Below are positions 53,031-63,470 of a DNA stretch of 64,000 nt, piece after piece. This DNA is from Deltaproteobacteria bacterium. Its GTDB lineage: Bacteria; Desulfobacterota; Desulfarculia; Adiutricales; Adiutricaceae. The translations under genes were made by a program, and so were the position numbers. The notes beneath the pieces are model-generated. The model worked only from the letters and a program-made list of their open reading frames with translations. It was not told the DNA's origin and searched no databases. Location of the stretch: the NCBI GenBank assembly GCA_031264185.1, contig JAISEL010000094.1:1-64000 (forward strand). Direction: 5' to 3'. The number at the start of each line of letters is the position of its first letter. Position 1 is the first letter of the stretch.

Positions 53031-56000
53031 CTAGGCCGCCGGATCCGGCGGCCTGTAGGCTAAAGTCCGGTTTTCCAGGGCGATCCCCTGCCGGTATTCC
53101 ATGGGAAAGACCTTTATGAACTTAGCTTTCTCCCTGGTCCAGCCGGCCAGAATGCTCCCGGCTTTTTTCGAGTCAGTGTATCTTAAGTGGCGGCTGATCA
53201 AAGCTTTAAGCTCCTCTTCGTCTTCCCGGTCCAAAAGGTCCAGATCAACCATTTCCAGATTGCAGTGATTGTCAAAAAAGCCGTCCTGATCATAGACGTA
53301 AGCCAGGCCGCCGCTCATACCGGCCGCGAAATTGACCCCGGTCTGCCCCAGAACCGCCACCCGGCCGCCGGTCATGTATTCGCAGCCGTGATCGCCCACG
53401 CCTTCCACCACAGCCAAAGCCCCGGAGTTCCGGACGGCAAATCTTTCCCCGGCCAGCCCGGCCAGGTAGAGTTCGCCGGAAGTGGCCCCGTAGAGAGCGA
53501 CATTGCCGACAATGGTATTTTGGGAGGGCACGAAATCAGGGTGGATGTTTTTAGGGGGCTTAACTATCAGTTTGCCGCCGGAAAGGCCTTTGCCCACATA
53601 GTCGTTAGCCTCCCCTTCCAGCTCAATGGTCAGCCCCCTGGCCGCAAAAGCCCCGAAAGACTGACCGGCGATGCCTTTCAGCCTTAAGGTCACCGTATCT
53701 TCCTTTAAACCGGCTGAAGCGTGCCTGCGGACGATGCGGGAAGATATTTTCGCCCCCACGGTCCGGTCGGTATTTTTAACCGGGCTTTCCAGAACAACCG
53801 GCTCTCCGGTCTCGACGGCAGGCAGGATCTGAGCCATTAAGCGGTCGTCCAGGGAATCGGCCGCCGGTTTGGGAGCGTAGCCTTCAAATGACAGGCCCTG
53901 CTCGGCCGGTTTATACAGAATTTTGGAAAAATCCAGACCTCTTTCCGAAAACTGGACCGAATCAGCCCTGGGGCTTAAGCGATCGACCCGGCCGACCATT
54001 TCCTGCAGGGTCCTGAAACCCAAAGAGGCCATGATCTCCCTTAGTTCTTCAGCCACAAACGTGAAGAAATTTATGACATGCTCGGGTTTTCCGGCAAAAC
54101 GGCCCCGCATTTTAGGATCCTGAGTGGCCACTCCCACCGGGCAGGTGTTGGTATGACACTTGCGCATCATCAGACAGCCCATGGAAACTAAAACGGCTGT
54201 GGCAAAGCCGAACTCATCGGCGCCGAGTAAAGCGGCCACGGCCACGTCGCGTCCGGTTTTCAGCTGGCCGTCAACCTGAAGACGCACCCTGGTCCTCAGA
54301 TTATTCAGAACCAGAGTCTGCTGGGTTTCGGCCAGGCCTATTTCCCAGGGCGAACCGGCATAACGGATGGAAGATAAAGGAGCGGCCCCGGTTCCTCCGT
54401 CAAAGCCTGAGATTAATATTGATTCGGCCCGGGCTTTAGCCACTCCGGCGGCAATGGTGCCCACTCCGACCACTGAAACGAGCTTGACCGAAACCGTAGC
54501 CTTGTCGGCCGCCTGATGAAGATCGTAAATAAGCTGAGCTATATCTTCAATGGAGTAGATATCGTGATGAGGCGGCGGGGAGATTAAAGTCACGCCCGGG
54601 GTGGAATGCCTGACCCGGGCGATTTCGCTGTCCACTTTATGGCCGGGCAGCTGGCCGCCTTCGCCGGGCTTGGCGCCCTGGGCGATTTTTATCTGGAGCT
54701 CTTCGGCCTGGGCCAGATACTCGGCCGTCACCCCGAACCGGCCGCTGGCCACCTGCTTGACGGCTGAGACTGCCGAACCGCCGCCGGGCCGGGGTTTGTA
54801 GCGTTCGGGATCCTCTCCGCCCTCGCCGGAATTGCTTCTGGCCCCGATGGAATTCATGGCCAGAGCCATAGTCGTATGGGCTTCCCTGGATAATGAGCCG
54901 AAGGACATGGCCCCGGTGGCAAAGCGCTTGACTATCTCCCCGGCCGGTTCGACTTCCTCTACCGGCACCGGCGGCTGAGAGTATTTAAACTCCATCTGCC
55001 CCCGCAGAGTGAAGGCTTTTAGAGACTGGTCATTAATTAAAGAGGCGTATTTTAAATAAAGATCATAGTCGCCGCGCCGGACAGCCTCCTGAAGGGCGGT
55101 CAGGCTTTCGGCCGTCCAGAGATGGGCCTGGCCTTTGTTTCTCAGGCGGTACGTGCCGCCGACCGGCAAAGGCTCTTCCGGTCCGGCCGGCTCAATGACC
55201 CGGTAATTTCCGGACAGCTTTAAGCGTCCCAGGGCCCCTTCCTCCAAATGGCCCAGGTTTATGCCGCCGACACGGGAAGGAATGCCCGGAAAATACTTAT
55301 CCATGAGATCCTGGCCCAACCCCACAGCCTCAAAAATCTGGGCCCCCCGGTAACCCCTTAAAGTCGAGATGCCCATTTTGCTCATGATTTTAAGGAGGCC
55401 TTTTTTAAGGGAATTGACGTAATTTTCCACCGCCGTCGTCGGGCTCAATTCCGTGGCCAGGGCCTTTCTTCTGGCTAAGTCAGCCACGGTTTCATAAGCC
55501 AGATAAGGATTAATGGCCGAAGCGCCCAAACTTAAAAGCATGGCCATATGACTGACTTCCAGAGCGTCGCCGGTCTCTAAGGCCAGACCTACCGAAACCC
55601 GCTGGCCGGTCTCTAGCAGTTTTCGGTTAACGGCGGCTACAGCCAGCAAGGACGGAATGGGCAGTAAAACGCCGCCCCCTTCGCTTCTGGGCTGTCCGGC
55701 TGTCCGGTCGGAGATAACAATAATGTGGGTGCCGGCCCGGGCGGCCACGGCCGCTTCCTCTTCCAGGCGGTTTAAAGCCTGAGCCAGAGCCTGGCCGGGT
55801 TTTTGGTCCGGGGCCGGCGGTGAGAAGGTGGCCGAGATGGTGGAGCTGTGAAAATCGTCGTACTTTAAATCTTCCAGACGGCTTAAATCGTCATTGGACA
55901 AAAAAGGATGGGTCAGTTTGATCAGCCTGGCCTGATGGGGCTCCTCGCTCAGGATGTTGGGATTGTAGCCGATGAAGGTCATCAGGCTCATGACAAGTTC

Positions 56001-57596
56001 TTCCCGGATAGGATCAATGGGCGGATTGGTGATCTGAGCGAACTGCTGCCTGAAGTAAGAAAAAAGCGGCTGGGGATTTTGATCCAGCACGGCCAGAGGA
56101 ATATCGGCCCCCATGGAGCCGTTGGGTTCGGCCCCGTTTTGAGCCATAGGGGCCAGAATGATCTCGGTATCGTCCCGGGTATAGCCGAACAGAGCCTGCC
56201 GGTAAGGCAGATCTTCCAAGCTCTGGGTAAAATCGGGATTTAAAGTAAAAAAGCCGGGAATATCGACCCGGTTTTCCGAAACCCAGCGCCGGTAAGGTCT
56301 CCGTCTGGCCAGAAGACTTTTTACTTCCGTGTTCTTAAGAAGCCGGCCCGACCCGGCTTCGGCCAGGATCATCTGCCCTGGCCTTAAGGAGCCTTTTTCC
56401 ACCACTTCCGAATTTTCCAGAGGCAGAGCCCCGGATTCGGACGCAAATATCAGAAGACCGTCCTGAGTCAGACTGTAGCGGGCCGGCCGCAAGCCGTTGC
56501 GGTCCAGAGCCGCCCCGACCCTTAAGCCGTCGGTTACGACTACCGCCGCCGGTCCGTCCCATGGTTCCATTAAGCCGGCATGATACTCAAAAAAACCTCT
56601 TAAGTTGGTGCTCATGGGATATTTCTGGCCCCAGGCCTGGGGCAGAAGCATAGTCAAAGCGTGTTCCAATGACCGTCCGCCCCTGGTCAGAAACTCCATG
56701 GCGTTGTCCAGGCTGGCCGAGTCGCTGCTGTCCGGCTCTATGACGGGCAGAATTTTTTTTATGTCCTCCCCGAACAAAGGGGACGAAAAACTCGGTTCCC
56801 TGGCCGAAAGCCAGGCCCTGTTGCCCCGGATAGTATTGATTTCCCCGTTATGGGCCAGACCCCGGAAAGGCTGGGCCAGACGCCAGGAAGGGAAGGTATT
56901 GGTGCTGTACCTCTGGTGAATGACCGCCAGAGGAGATTCAAAGAGAGGATCTTTTAAGTCAGGGTAAAAGTCTTCCAGCTGGGGCCCTATTAACATGCCC
57001 TTATAGACTACGGTCCGGCAGGAAAGTGACGGCAGATAGAACTGGTCCTGAGTTAACCCGGCTTCCCGGGCTTTCCGCTCCAGGCACTTTCTTAAAATGT
57101 AAAGCTGGCGCTCAAAGCTGTCGTAGTCGTACAGTTCCCTTCCGGGCGAAGCTACGGCAAACTGCCAGATGGCAGGCAGAGTCTTTTTGGCCAGATCCCC
57201 CAAAACTTCCGGATTGACCGGCACTTTCCGCCAGCCCAGAAGCCTCCAGCCCATGGATTCGGCCTGGTTTTCGGCCAGTTCCCGGCATCTGGACTCAGGA
57301 TCCGGCTCAGCCGGCAAAAATATCTGGCCGATGCCGTAAGAACCGGCCGGCGGCAGCTGTCCGAAACAGTTTCTTAAAAACCGGTCCGGCAGAGACAGAA
57401 GAATGCCCGCCCCGTCGCCGGAGCTGGCGTCGGCCCCGGCGGCGCCGCGGTGAGACATGTTGACTAACAGCTCTAAAGCCAGAGAGACCACCTGATGGCC
57501 GGCCTGGCCGTCCAGGCGGCAGAGGCAGCCGACCCCGCAGGAATCATGCTCAAAAGCCGGATCATAGAGACCTATTTTTGGGGGAGAAAGAATCAT
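53031..57596 (-). CDS. gltB: Glutamate synthase large subunit (GltB)
   Basis: 1521 residues, full length. It makes two glutamates from glutamine and 2-oxoglutarate. The class II amidotransferase Cys is Cys20 in EHDSCGVGCLC, exposed after removal of the propeptide. The central and FMN/2-oxoglutarate synthase domains follow, with SGEGGEDPERYKPRPGGGSAVSAVKQVASGRFGV and the 3Fe-4S motif CHTNTCPVGVATQDP. The C-terminal beta-helix domain has the repeated G-rich turns (GGRVAVLGQTGVNFAAGMSGGLAYVYD). It is GC-rich with no visible disruption. Gene order glnN, gltB, gltD on one strand places ammonia assimilation together. Confidence 0.97.
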   Translation of the reverse strand: MILSPPKIGLYDPAFEHDSCGVGCLCRLDGQAGHQVVSLALELLVNMSHRGAAGADASSGDGAGILLSLPDRFLRNCFGQLPPAGSYGIGQIFLPAEPDPESRCRELAENQAESMGWRLLGWRKVPVNPEVLGDLAKKTLPAIWQFAVASPGRELYDYDSFERQLYILRKCLERKAREAGLTQDQFYLPSLSCRTVVYKGMLIGPQLEDFYPDLKDPLFESPLAVIHQRYSTNTFPSWRLAQPFRGLAHNGEINTIRGNRAWLSAREPSFSSPLFGEDIKKILPVIEPDSSDSASLDNAMEFLTRGGRSLEHALTMLLPQAWGQKYPMSTNLRGFFEYHAGLMEPWDGPAAVVVTDGLRVGAALDRNGLRPARYSLTQDGLLIFASESGALPLENSEVVEKGSLRPGQMILAEAGSGRLLKNTEVKSLLARRRPYRRWVSENRVDIPGFFTLNPDFTQSLEDLPYRQALFGYTRDDTEIILAPMAQNGAEPNGSMGADIPLAVLDQNPQPLFSYFRQQFAQITNPPIDPIREELVMSLMTFIGYNPNILSEEPHQARLIKLTHPFLSNDDLSRLEDLKYDDFHSSTISATFSPPAPDQKPGQALAQALNRLEEEAAVAARAGTHIIVISDRTAGQPRSEGGGVLLPIPSLLAVAAVNRKLLETGQRVSVGLALETGDALEVSHMAMLLSLGASAINPYLAYETVADLARRKALATELSPTTAVENYVNSLKKGLLKIMSKMGISTLRGYRGAQIFEAVGLGQDLMDKYFPGIPSRVGGINLGHLEEGALGRLKLSGNYRVIEPAGPEEPLPVGGTYRLRNKGQAHLWTAESLTALQEAVRRGDYDLYLKYASLINDQSLKAFTLRGQMEFKYSQPPVPVEEVEPAGEIVKRFATGAMSFGSLSREAHTTMALAMNSIGARSNSGEGGEDPERYKPRPGGGSAVSAVKQVASGRFGVTAEYLAQAEELQIKIAQGAKPGEGGQLPGHKVDSEIARVRHSTPGVTLISPPPHHDIYSIEDIAQLIYDLHQAADKATVSVKLVSVVGVGTIAAGVAKARAESILISGFDGGTGAAPLSSIRYAGSPWEIGLAETQQTLVLNNLRTRVRLQVDGQLKTGRDVAVAALLGADEFGFATAVLVSMGCLMMRKCHTNTCPVGVATQDPKMRGRFAGKPEHVINFFTFVAEELREIMASLGFRTLQEMVGRVDRLSPRADSVQFSERGLDFSKILYKPAEQGLSFEGYAPKPAADSLDDRLMAQILPAVETGEPVVLESPVKNTDRTVGAKISSRIVRRHASAGLKEDTVTLRLKGIAGQSFGAFAARGLTIELEGEANDYVGKGLSGGKLIVKPPKNIHPDFVPSQNTIVGNVALYGATSGELYLAGLAGERFAVRNSGALAVVEGVGDHGCEYMTGGRVAVLGQTGVNFAAGMSGGLAYVYDQDGFFDNHCNLEMVDLDLLDREDEEELKALISRHLRYTDSKKAGSILAGWTREKAKFIKVFPMEYRQGIALENRTLAYRPPDPAA

Positions 57597-57740
57597 AAAG
57601 CCACTTACCTGAAATGCCGGAACCTTAAAAGACTCTCAAAAGGCTTGACTATAACAGCCCAATAGAGACATAAACCAGATAAAAACACTTAATTATTCAA
57701 TAGAAATTTAAAAACAGTAAAAATAAAACAGACCGGCTGA

Positions 57741-57785
57741 GAGAAAAAGGCGGGAAAGAGCCGCTGAAATTTCGGCCCTTTCCCG
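57741..57785 (-). terminator. Rho-independent terminator after glnN
   Basis: On the minus strand CGGGAAAGGGCCGAAATTTC and its partner close a GC-rich hairpin (stem CGGGAAAG with CTTTCCCG plus an inner GCC/GGC pairing) followed by CCTTTTTCTC. It separates glnN from gltB. Confidence 0.8.
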
Positions 57786-57818
57786 TAAATTTTTCCTGAG
57801 ACGCAGATTATAGCACAG

Positions 57819-60008
57819 CTACTGCCATAAAAGCTCACCGTACTTTGGCAGAGGCCAGAGGTTGTCGTCTACGCACAGCTCCAGACCGTCGACCGCAGCC
57901 CTGATTCTGCCCATTAAAGGCAGCAAGGTATCCCGGGCTCCCTGGGCCCTGGCCAGAACACCGGACATGGAGTCGAGCTGGGCGTGCTTTTGGTCAAGTT
58001 CGTCCAGCAGCACGGTCAGATCGGCCGAAAGCGCGTAGAGATTCTGGTAGTACAAAACTTCCGGTTTAACCGGAGTGCTGGGCCGGGGCAGGTCGGAGAC
58101 GGCCTTGACTAAATCGGCCGCTTTTTTAAGAGCCGACAGGGCGACCGGCAGGATAGCCGACCGGCCAAGAGTCTGGACCAGCTTCGTTTCCACGTGGACT
58201 TCCCGGATGTAGTTTTCCAGGAGAATGTCCTGACGGGCCACCAGTTCCCTTTCCGTTAAGATGCCGTGCCGGGTAAAGACGTCTTTAACTTCCGGATCCG
58301 TATAGTGAGACAGGGCGGCGACACTGTCCTTCAAATTCCACAGGCCTCTCTTTTCGGCCTCCACTTCCCATTCCGGGGCGTAGTTGTTGCCGTTAAAGAC
58401 GACCGGCAGATGCTCCTCAAAGAACTTGGACAGAACCTGTCTGGCCGCCTTCCGGGGATCGCTGCCGCCGGCCGCTTTTTCCAGTTCAGTGCAGATATCA
58501 TCTAAAGCGCAGGCCGCCGCCGCGTTCAGAGCGATGTTGGCCGCCGCGATGGACTGAGACGAGCCCACGGCCCTGAACTCGAACTTATTGCCCGTGAAAG
58601 CGAAAGGACTGGTCCGGTTGCGGTCGGTAATGTCTCTGGCCAAAGGAGCCATAGCCGAAACTCCCGGGGCCATGGCTCCGCCCCGCCAGCTTTCGGTATC
58701 GTCTTTGCCCTCAATAAAGGACTTAATGACATCGGTCAGCTGATCGCCCAGAAAAACGGAAAGGATGGCCGGCGGAGCCTCATTGGCGCCGAGACGGAAA
58801 TCGTTGCCCGCTCCGGTCACCCCAATCCGGAGGGGTATGGAGTACTTGTGAACGGCCCTTAAAACCGCAGCTAAAAAGACCATAAACTGGCTGTTCATCC
58901 AGGGAGCAGGTCCTGGATCCAAGAGGTTATTGCCTTCGGAATCGGCCAAAGACCAGTTGTTGTGCTTGCCGGAACCGTTGACCCCGGCGAAAGGCTTTTC
59001 ATGGAGCAGACAGGCCAGCCCGAACTCAGCCGCAGTTTCCCTTAAGATCTTCAGGATCAGCATATTGTGGTCAACGGCCAGATTAATCTGCTCATACAAA
59101 GGAGCCAGCTCAAACTGGGCCGGAGCCACTTCGTTGTGACGGGTCCGAGCCGGAATGCCCAGAGCCCAGAGACGGTTTTCGGCCTCGGTCATGAAAGCCA
59201 GAACCCGGGGCGAGATGGCCCCGAAATAGTGGTCTTCCAGTTCCTGGCCTTTGGGCGCCGGAGCGCCGAAAACAGTCCGGCCGGCCATGATCAGATCGGG
59301 CCTCAAATTATAAAGGCGCCGGTCGACCAGGAAATATTCCTGTTCCGGTCCGACATTGGCCCTGACTCTTGTTACCCGGTCATTGCCGAAAAACCTGAGC
59401 ACCCGGATAGCCTGTCTGGAGACCGCCTCCTGGGACCTCAAAAGAGGGGTCTTGGCGTCCAGCGCTTCGCCGGTATGGGACAGAAAGATGGAAGGCACAT
59501 ACAAAGTCAGCCTTTCCCCGGTTTTCAGCAAAAAGGCCGGGCTGGTCGGATCCCAGGCCGTATAGCCTCTGGCCTCAAAGGTAGAGCGGATTCCGCCGGA
59601 GGGAAAGGAGGAGGCGTCGGGCTCGCCTTTAATGAGCATCTTGCCGGAGAATTCATTAATGATATCCCCGTGGGAAGTGGGAGTCAGGAAGGCATCGTGT
59701 TTTTCCGCCGTCACCCCGGTCAGAGGCTGAAACCAGTGGGTATAGTGGGTGGCGCCGCGCTCAATGGCCCAATCCTTCATGGCGCTGGCTATGACATCGG
59801 CGTCGGCCGGAGAAATTGGAGCATCATTGTGGATGGTGGAAAGGAGCCGCTCAAAGACTGACTTGGGCAGCCGCTCCCGCATGAGCTTGAGGTTAAAGAT
59901 GTCCCGTCCGAACAGTTCAGCTGGGGGCGGGCTGGCGAAAAAAGGGGCAATCGGGGAGGTGGTGGCCATATGGGCCCGGATCGCCCGGCGAGGGCTGTCG
60001 AATGACAT
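57819..60008 (-). CDS. glnN: Type III glutamine synthetase (GlnN)
   Basis: 729 residues, the size of GSIII enzymes (GlnA is about 470). It makes glutamine from glutamate, ammonia and ATP. The N-terminus FGRDIFNLKLMRERLPKSVFERL and the GSIII signature HYTHWFQPLTGVTAEKHDAFL are present. NGSGKHNNWSLAD, FRLGANEAPPAILSVFLG and the glutamate-binding region NRTSPFAFTGNKFEFRAVGSSQS follow. I place the start at 60008 (MSFDSPRRAIRAH, with AAGGAG nine bases upstream) rather than at the in-frame ATG at 60068. It is separated from gltB by a terminator, so it probably has its own transcript. I find no -24/-12 promoter upstream. Confidence 0.95.
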   Translation of the reverse strand: MSFDSPRRAIRAHMATTSPIAPFFASPPPAELFGRDIFNLKLMRERLPKSVFERLLSTIHNDAPISPADADVIASAMKDWAIERGATHYTHWFQPLTGVTAEKHDAFLTPTSHGDIINEFSGKMLIKGEPDASSFPSGGIRSTFEARGYTAWDPTSPAFLLKTGERLTLYVPSIFLSHTGEALDAKTPLLRSQEAVSRQAIRVLRFFGNDRVTRVRANVGPEQEYFLVDRRLYNLRPDLIMAGRTVFGAPAPKGQELEDHYFGAISPRVLAFMTEAENRLWALGIPARTRHNEVAPAQFELAPLYEQINLAVDHNMLILKILRETAAEFGLACLLHEKPFAGVNGSGKHNNWSLADSEGNNLLDPGPAPWMNSQFMVFLAAVLRAVHKYSIPLRIGVTGAGNDFRLGANEAPPAILSVFLGDQLTDVIKSFIEGKDDTESWRGGAMAPGVSAMAPLARDITDRNRTSPFAFTGNKFEFRAVGSSQSIAAANIALNAAAACALDDICTELEKAAGGSDPRKAARQVLSKFFEEHLPVVFNGNNYAPEWEVEAEKRGLWNLKDSVAALSHYTDPEVKDVFTRHGILTERELVARQDILLENYIREVHVETKLVQTLGRSAILPVALSALKKAADLVKAVSDLPRPSTPVKPEVLYYQNLYALSADLTVLLDELDQKHAQLDSMSGVLARAQGARDTLLPLMGRIRAAVDGLELCVDDNLWPLPKYGELLWQ

Positions 60009-61127
60009 CGCTACGAACTCCTTGAGAAAAAAAGTACTGCCTGACTCCCTTGCAACAAATATGCACAAAATCGAATTCGGGGGAAAAAACCTTAAAAATT
60101 CATTAATTTCCGATAGTTAACTGATAGCACTGCCCCTGTACCCTCAAAATTTAGTAACATAAATGTCGTATTTATCGGAACGATTCAGGCTTTCCTGTGG
60201 ATTTGGCTGTTTTTGGTCCTGAAGGAAAGCCAGTAATAAGAAAAAATGCCGGTAAGTCCGTGGTCCTGAATTTGACAAATATATACAAAACTTAATTTCA
60301 GAGCAAATTTTCTTTGCCGGTCTGATTTCTAAACTTAATTGCGCTTACTATAAGCTTAAATAAATTGTATATAATAGTTAATATATCACTATATTTAAGT
60401 AATATAAAATATCTGACAATAATATGGTAAGTATTTTTAAAAGGCAATTAAATCTTTTAAGGGAAAATTCCGGCCGGAATTTATAAAGCGCCGGCAGGGC
60501 GCTCTGCAGGCTAGATTAACCGGAATAGTTTGCGGGTAAGCCAGAAGATAAGCCAGTCTCTCCGGCCAACAGGACCAGATGCGGCTCAGACTTGAGGCAG
60601 TGACAGCTTCCAAAGACTTACCATGTAAGTGGAATATTTTAATCATACGCTTAATAAGACCTTAAAAAACGAAAACAGCCTTTTGGTCAGGGTCCAGCCG
60701 CTGTTCTTCAGCCGGTAAGTCCTGAACTGCCACTAAAAATTAAATCCAATCAGCCATGAAGTAAATAATTTGCTGCACTGAGCCAGCGGGAATCAGTCCC
60801 CGGGCGTTCTTAAAAGGCAAAAGTCCATAAGGACGGACAGCCGAAACAATCCCGCCGACCGGGAGTCCTCCTGCAGTAGCTGCTTTGCATAAAGGCCGCG
60901 TTGGGGAAACCCGGCAATTTGTCAATTCTCGACCAAAGTCCTTGATCTTTTTTTATAAAACACCCAAAACTTGTAACCATTCACAGGAGGCAGAGCCGCC
61001 TAAGGTGTCCTCCCCGCCTAATTTGAAGAACCCCCCAATGCTGTAATATAATATTAAGCGGAACTGCATGATAAGCCTGTGAAGTATCAACAAAATATTG
61101 TGAGGTCTTGGCCCAAAGGAGGCTTAG
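60009..61127. other. Long non-coding stretch upstream of glnN
   Basis: About 1.1 kb between the divergent glnN and the nuclease-family pseudogene. The part near glnN should hold its promoter. The middle (60340-60430) is strongly AT-rich. Short open frames at 60437-60646 and 60740-60925 have no ribosome site and no family. No RNA gene or repeat is recognised. Confidence 0.4.
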
Positions 61128-62918
61128 ATGGAACATAAGCCGCCGGAACTGCCGGAACTGCCCGCTGGGATACAGACCTTTGAGGAAGTGCGGGACAGGC
61201 AGGCTGTATATGTGGATAAGACGAAATATTTTCCGCTGCTGCCAAACGGGCGAAAAGTCGTTTTCTGCGCCCGGCCCCGGCGCTTCGGCAAATCCCTGAC
61301 CGTATCGGCCCTGGACGCCTTCTTTTCCGGGCGTAAGGACCTTTTTAAGGGATTGGCTGCCGAGGAATTCATGAATTCACCCGAATTCACCCCAAAACCG
61401 GTCATTCATCTGGACATGAGCGAATTTGACAACAGCCGGAGTCTGGAGATTTTGGAAGGAAAAATAAGAAAATATCTGACGGTCATCGCTAAACAGTACA
61501 AAGTCGCCTTACAGTGGGATGATGCGGCCAGCGCCTTTTCAAATTTACTGAAGGATGTCAGCGAGGCCGCCGCCCAAAAAATCGTCCTTCTGATTGACGA
61601 ATACGACGCTCCCGTTATAAGTCTGATCCAGAGGGAACTGACCTATGACCCCAAGCTGGCGGAACAAACCCGAAACTTAATGCGAAGTTTCTATTCTAAA
61701 ATAAAATCCAATGATAAAGTCCTGGACTTCGTCTTCATCACCGGGATTTCCAAGTTTTCCCGCATGGGGGTCTTTTCGCCTCTCAATAACCTTGTGGACA
61801 TCTCCATTGATTCCAAGTTCGCCGCCTTCATGGGCCTGACCCAGAAGGAACTGGAGGTAAATTTCGCCCCTCATTTACGGGCCACGGCCAAGAAGCTCCG
61901 GCTGAGAAAAAAAGAACTTTTGGAGCGTATCCGGGAGTACTATGACGGCTTCTCCTTTGACGGAAAGACCAGAGTCTGCAACCCCTTCTCCGCTCTGCTC
62001 TTCTTCACGGACAGCAAATTTAATAAATACTGGATAGAATCCGGCTCCAGCGGATTTATCAGAAAATTCCTCCGAGACAAAAAACTCACGGTTGAAGAGT
62101 TTTCCGGCGTTCCGGTCACCGAGGATTTCGCCAGAACACCGGGGGAAATCGGCTCCGCGCCTCCGGAAGGGTTTCTTTATCAGGCCGGGTACCTGACCCT
62201 GCGGGAAGGCAGTAACGGTTACTACACCCTGGACTATCCCAACTTTGAAGTCCGGACCGCGCTGTCGGCCCTGTTTATGGATAATCTTTATTCATCTGAA
62301 AGAATGGCTGAGGCGGCGGCCGTCTAATTGTGCCAGTATCTGGCCGCAGGCGATGTAACCAATATGCTGGTCATTTTTATGCGCCTGTTTTCAGGCCTGT
62401 CCTGCCGGGACCATAAAGATGCGGTTTCCGTTAAAACGGACCAGGATGTTCTGACCGGGACGGCTCCGGAACAGGCAGAAGAGAGGCCGGGCGTGTCCGA
62501 ACCGAATTCGGCCGTGAATTTCATGGAATCCTTGAGTCTGAAAAAGGGCGAAAATTTCTACCGGAGCGTCCTGCAGGCCTGTCTGTGGTCAGCCGGGGCC
62601 GATGTCCGTCCGGAAGCCGGTAAAAACAGGGGCCAGGCCGATATGGAAGTCAAGTACAAGGATCTCAGTTACATAATTGAGATGAAAACTGCGGAAGACA
62701 GCCCGGCGGCTCTCAAGTCGGCCCAGGCCGGGATGACCCGGATCCGGGGCCGTGACTACGGCGGCGCCTCAAAAAACCCCATCCTCATTTCTTTGGCCGT
62801 GGATTTGAAGGCCCGGAATATCGGGGCCTGCGTCTTTGTGAAAAACGGACAGACCCATGTTCTGGACAGTCAGGATTTGCTGCAGCTCCGTGAACCGCCG
62901 TCTGAAGAGGCGGAATGA
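61128..62918 (+). pseudogene. AAA-ATPase-like / PD-(D/E)XK nuclease family protein, split by an in-frame TAA
   Basis: Codons 1-399 and 401-596 are in one frame, separated only by TAA at 62325-62327. The first part is the AAA-like domain: IQTFEEVRDRQAVYVDKTKYF, Walker A-like CARPRRFGKSLTVSALDAFF, Walker B-like VLLIDEYDAPV and TGISKFSRMGVFSPLNNL. The second part is the PD-(D/E)XK nuclease-like domain: ENFYRSVLQACLWSAGADVRPE, then GQADMEVKYKDLSYIIEMKTAE, with the catalytic D...E-x-K visible. AAAGGAGG precedes the ATG. The total length equals that of intact family members, so a single base change explains the split. Whether two polypeptides are made (a TTG follows the stop directly) is unknown. 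Confidence 0.85.
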
Positions 62919-63096
62919 AACCGAGCTGCCCAAAAGAAAGAGGATTTGAGGGAAAAAGCCATAACGCTTTGTGCTTTTTGGTCAAAAATATTCTGAGCGG
63001 CTCATTTCATCAGACCAGTTGCGCTCTTAGGCGGACACCATAGCAGTTTTGATTGCCGCTCAGGAATAATTCCGTGAACGGTTACCAAAACTTCAG

Positions 63097-63470
63097 CTAT
63101 GATATTTCCTTGGTTTTCACCAAATCGAACAGGCTCGCTGACAGGAAGAAATCCCTCCAGCGCAGCCTAGCCGCTGCATCGTCAAGGAAGCTCCAGTCCG
63201 TACTTTTGACATCATGCTGAGTGGAGCATTCCAGTCCGCTCGGAACGGAAAAGCCACATTGATCTGTCAGGATAAAACGATCATGCATTGGCTTAGAATT
63301 CTCTTTTTTCCCCACAGGAAAACCCTGAAACGGCGGCCATCTTTCGCGATCAACGGACGAAGCAGTTGTTCCCAACCATAGAGGTAGTCTGAAATTGGCT
63401 TGCCATACGGCTTTTGTCTGTCAGCTCTGGCGTGAATATCAAAACGACCTCGGCTCTCATCAAGTACCAC
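63097..63470 (-). pseudogene. Unrecognised gene broken by a frameshift, downstream of hsdS
   Basis: Two overlapping frames look like parts of one protein. The first (from 63470) reads VLDESRGRFDIHARADRQ and DYLYGWEQLLRPLIAKDGRRF. The second (to 63097) continues with PMHDRFILTDQCGFSVPSGL and LRWRDFFLSASLFDLV. The change of frame lies in the run GGGGAAAAAAGAG near 63302-63314, where one more A would restore a single frame. HDRFILTD followed by a GFSVPSGL-like segment recalls the C-terminal part of phospholipase D-like proteins, but I cannot name the family with confidence. It directly follows the hsdS gene on the same strand. Confidence 0.5.

Noticed and set aside
60009-60430. Sigma-54 promoter for glnN
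   Set aside because: Candidate GC...CC pairs are spaced by 12 rather than 10 bases, so none fits the -24/-12 pattern.
1831-62327. Reassignment of TAA as a sense codon, suggested by two in-frame TAA codons
   Set aside because: Many intact genes (for example gmhA, hddC and the pilins) end at TAA with normal family lengths, and both odd cases are accessory genes.
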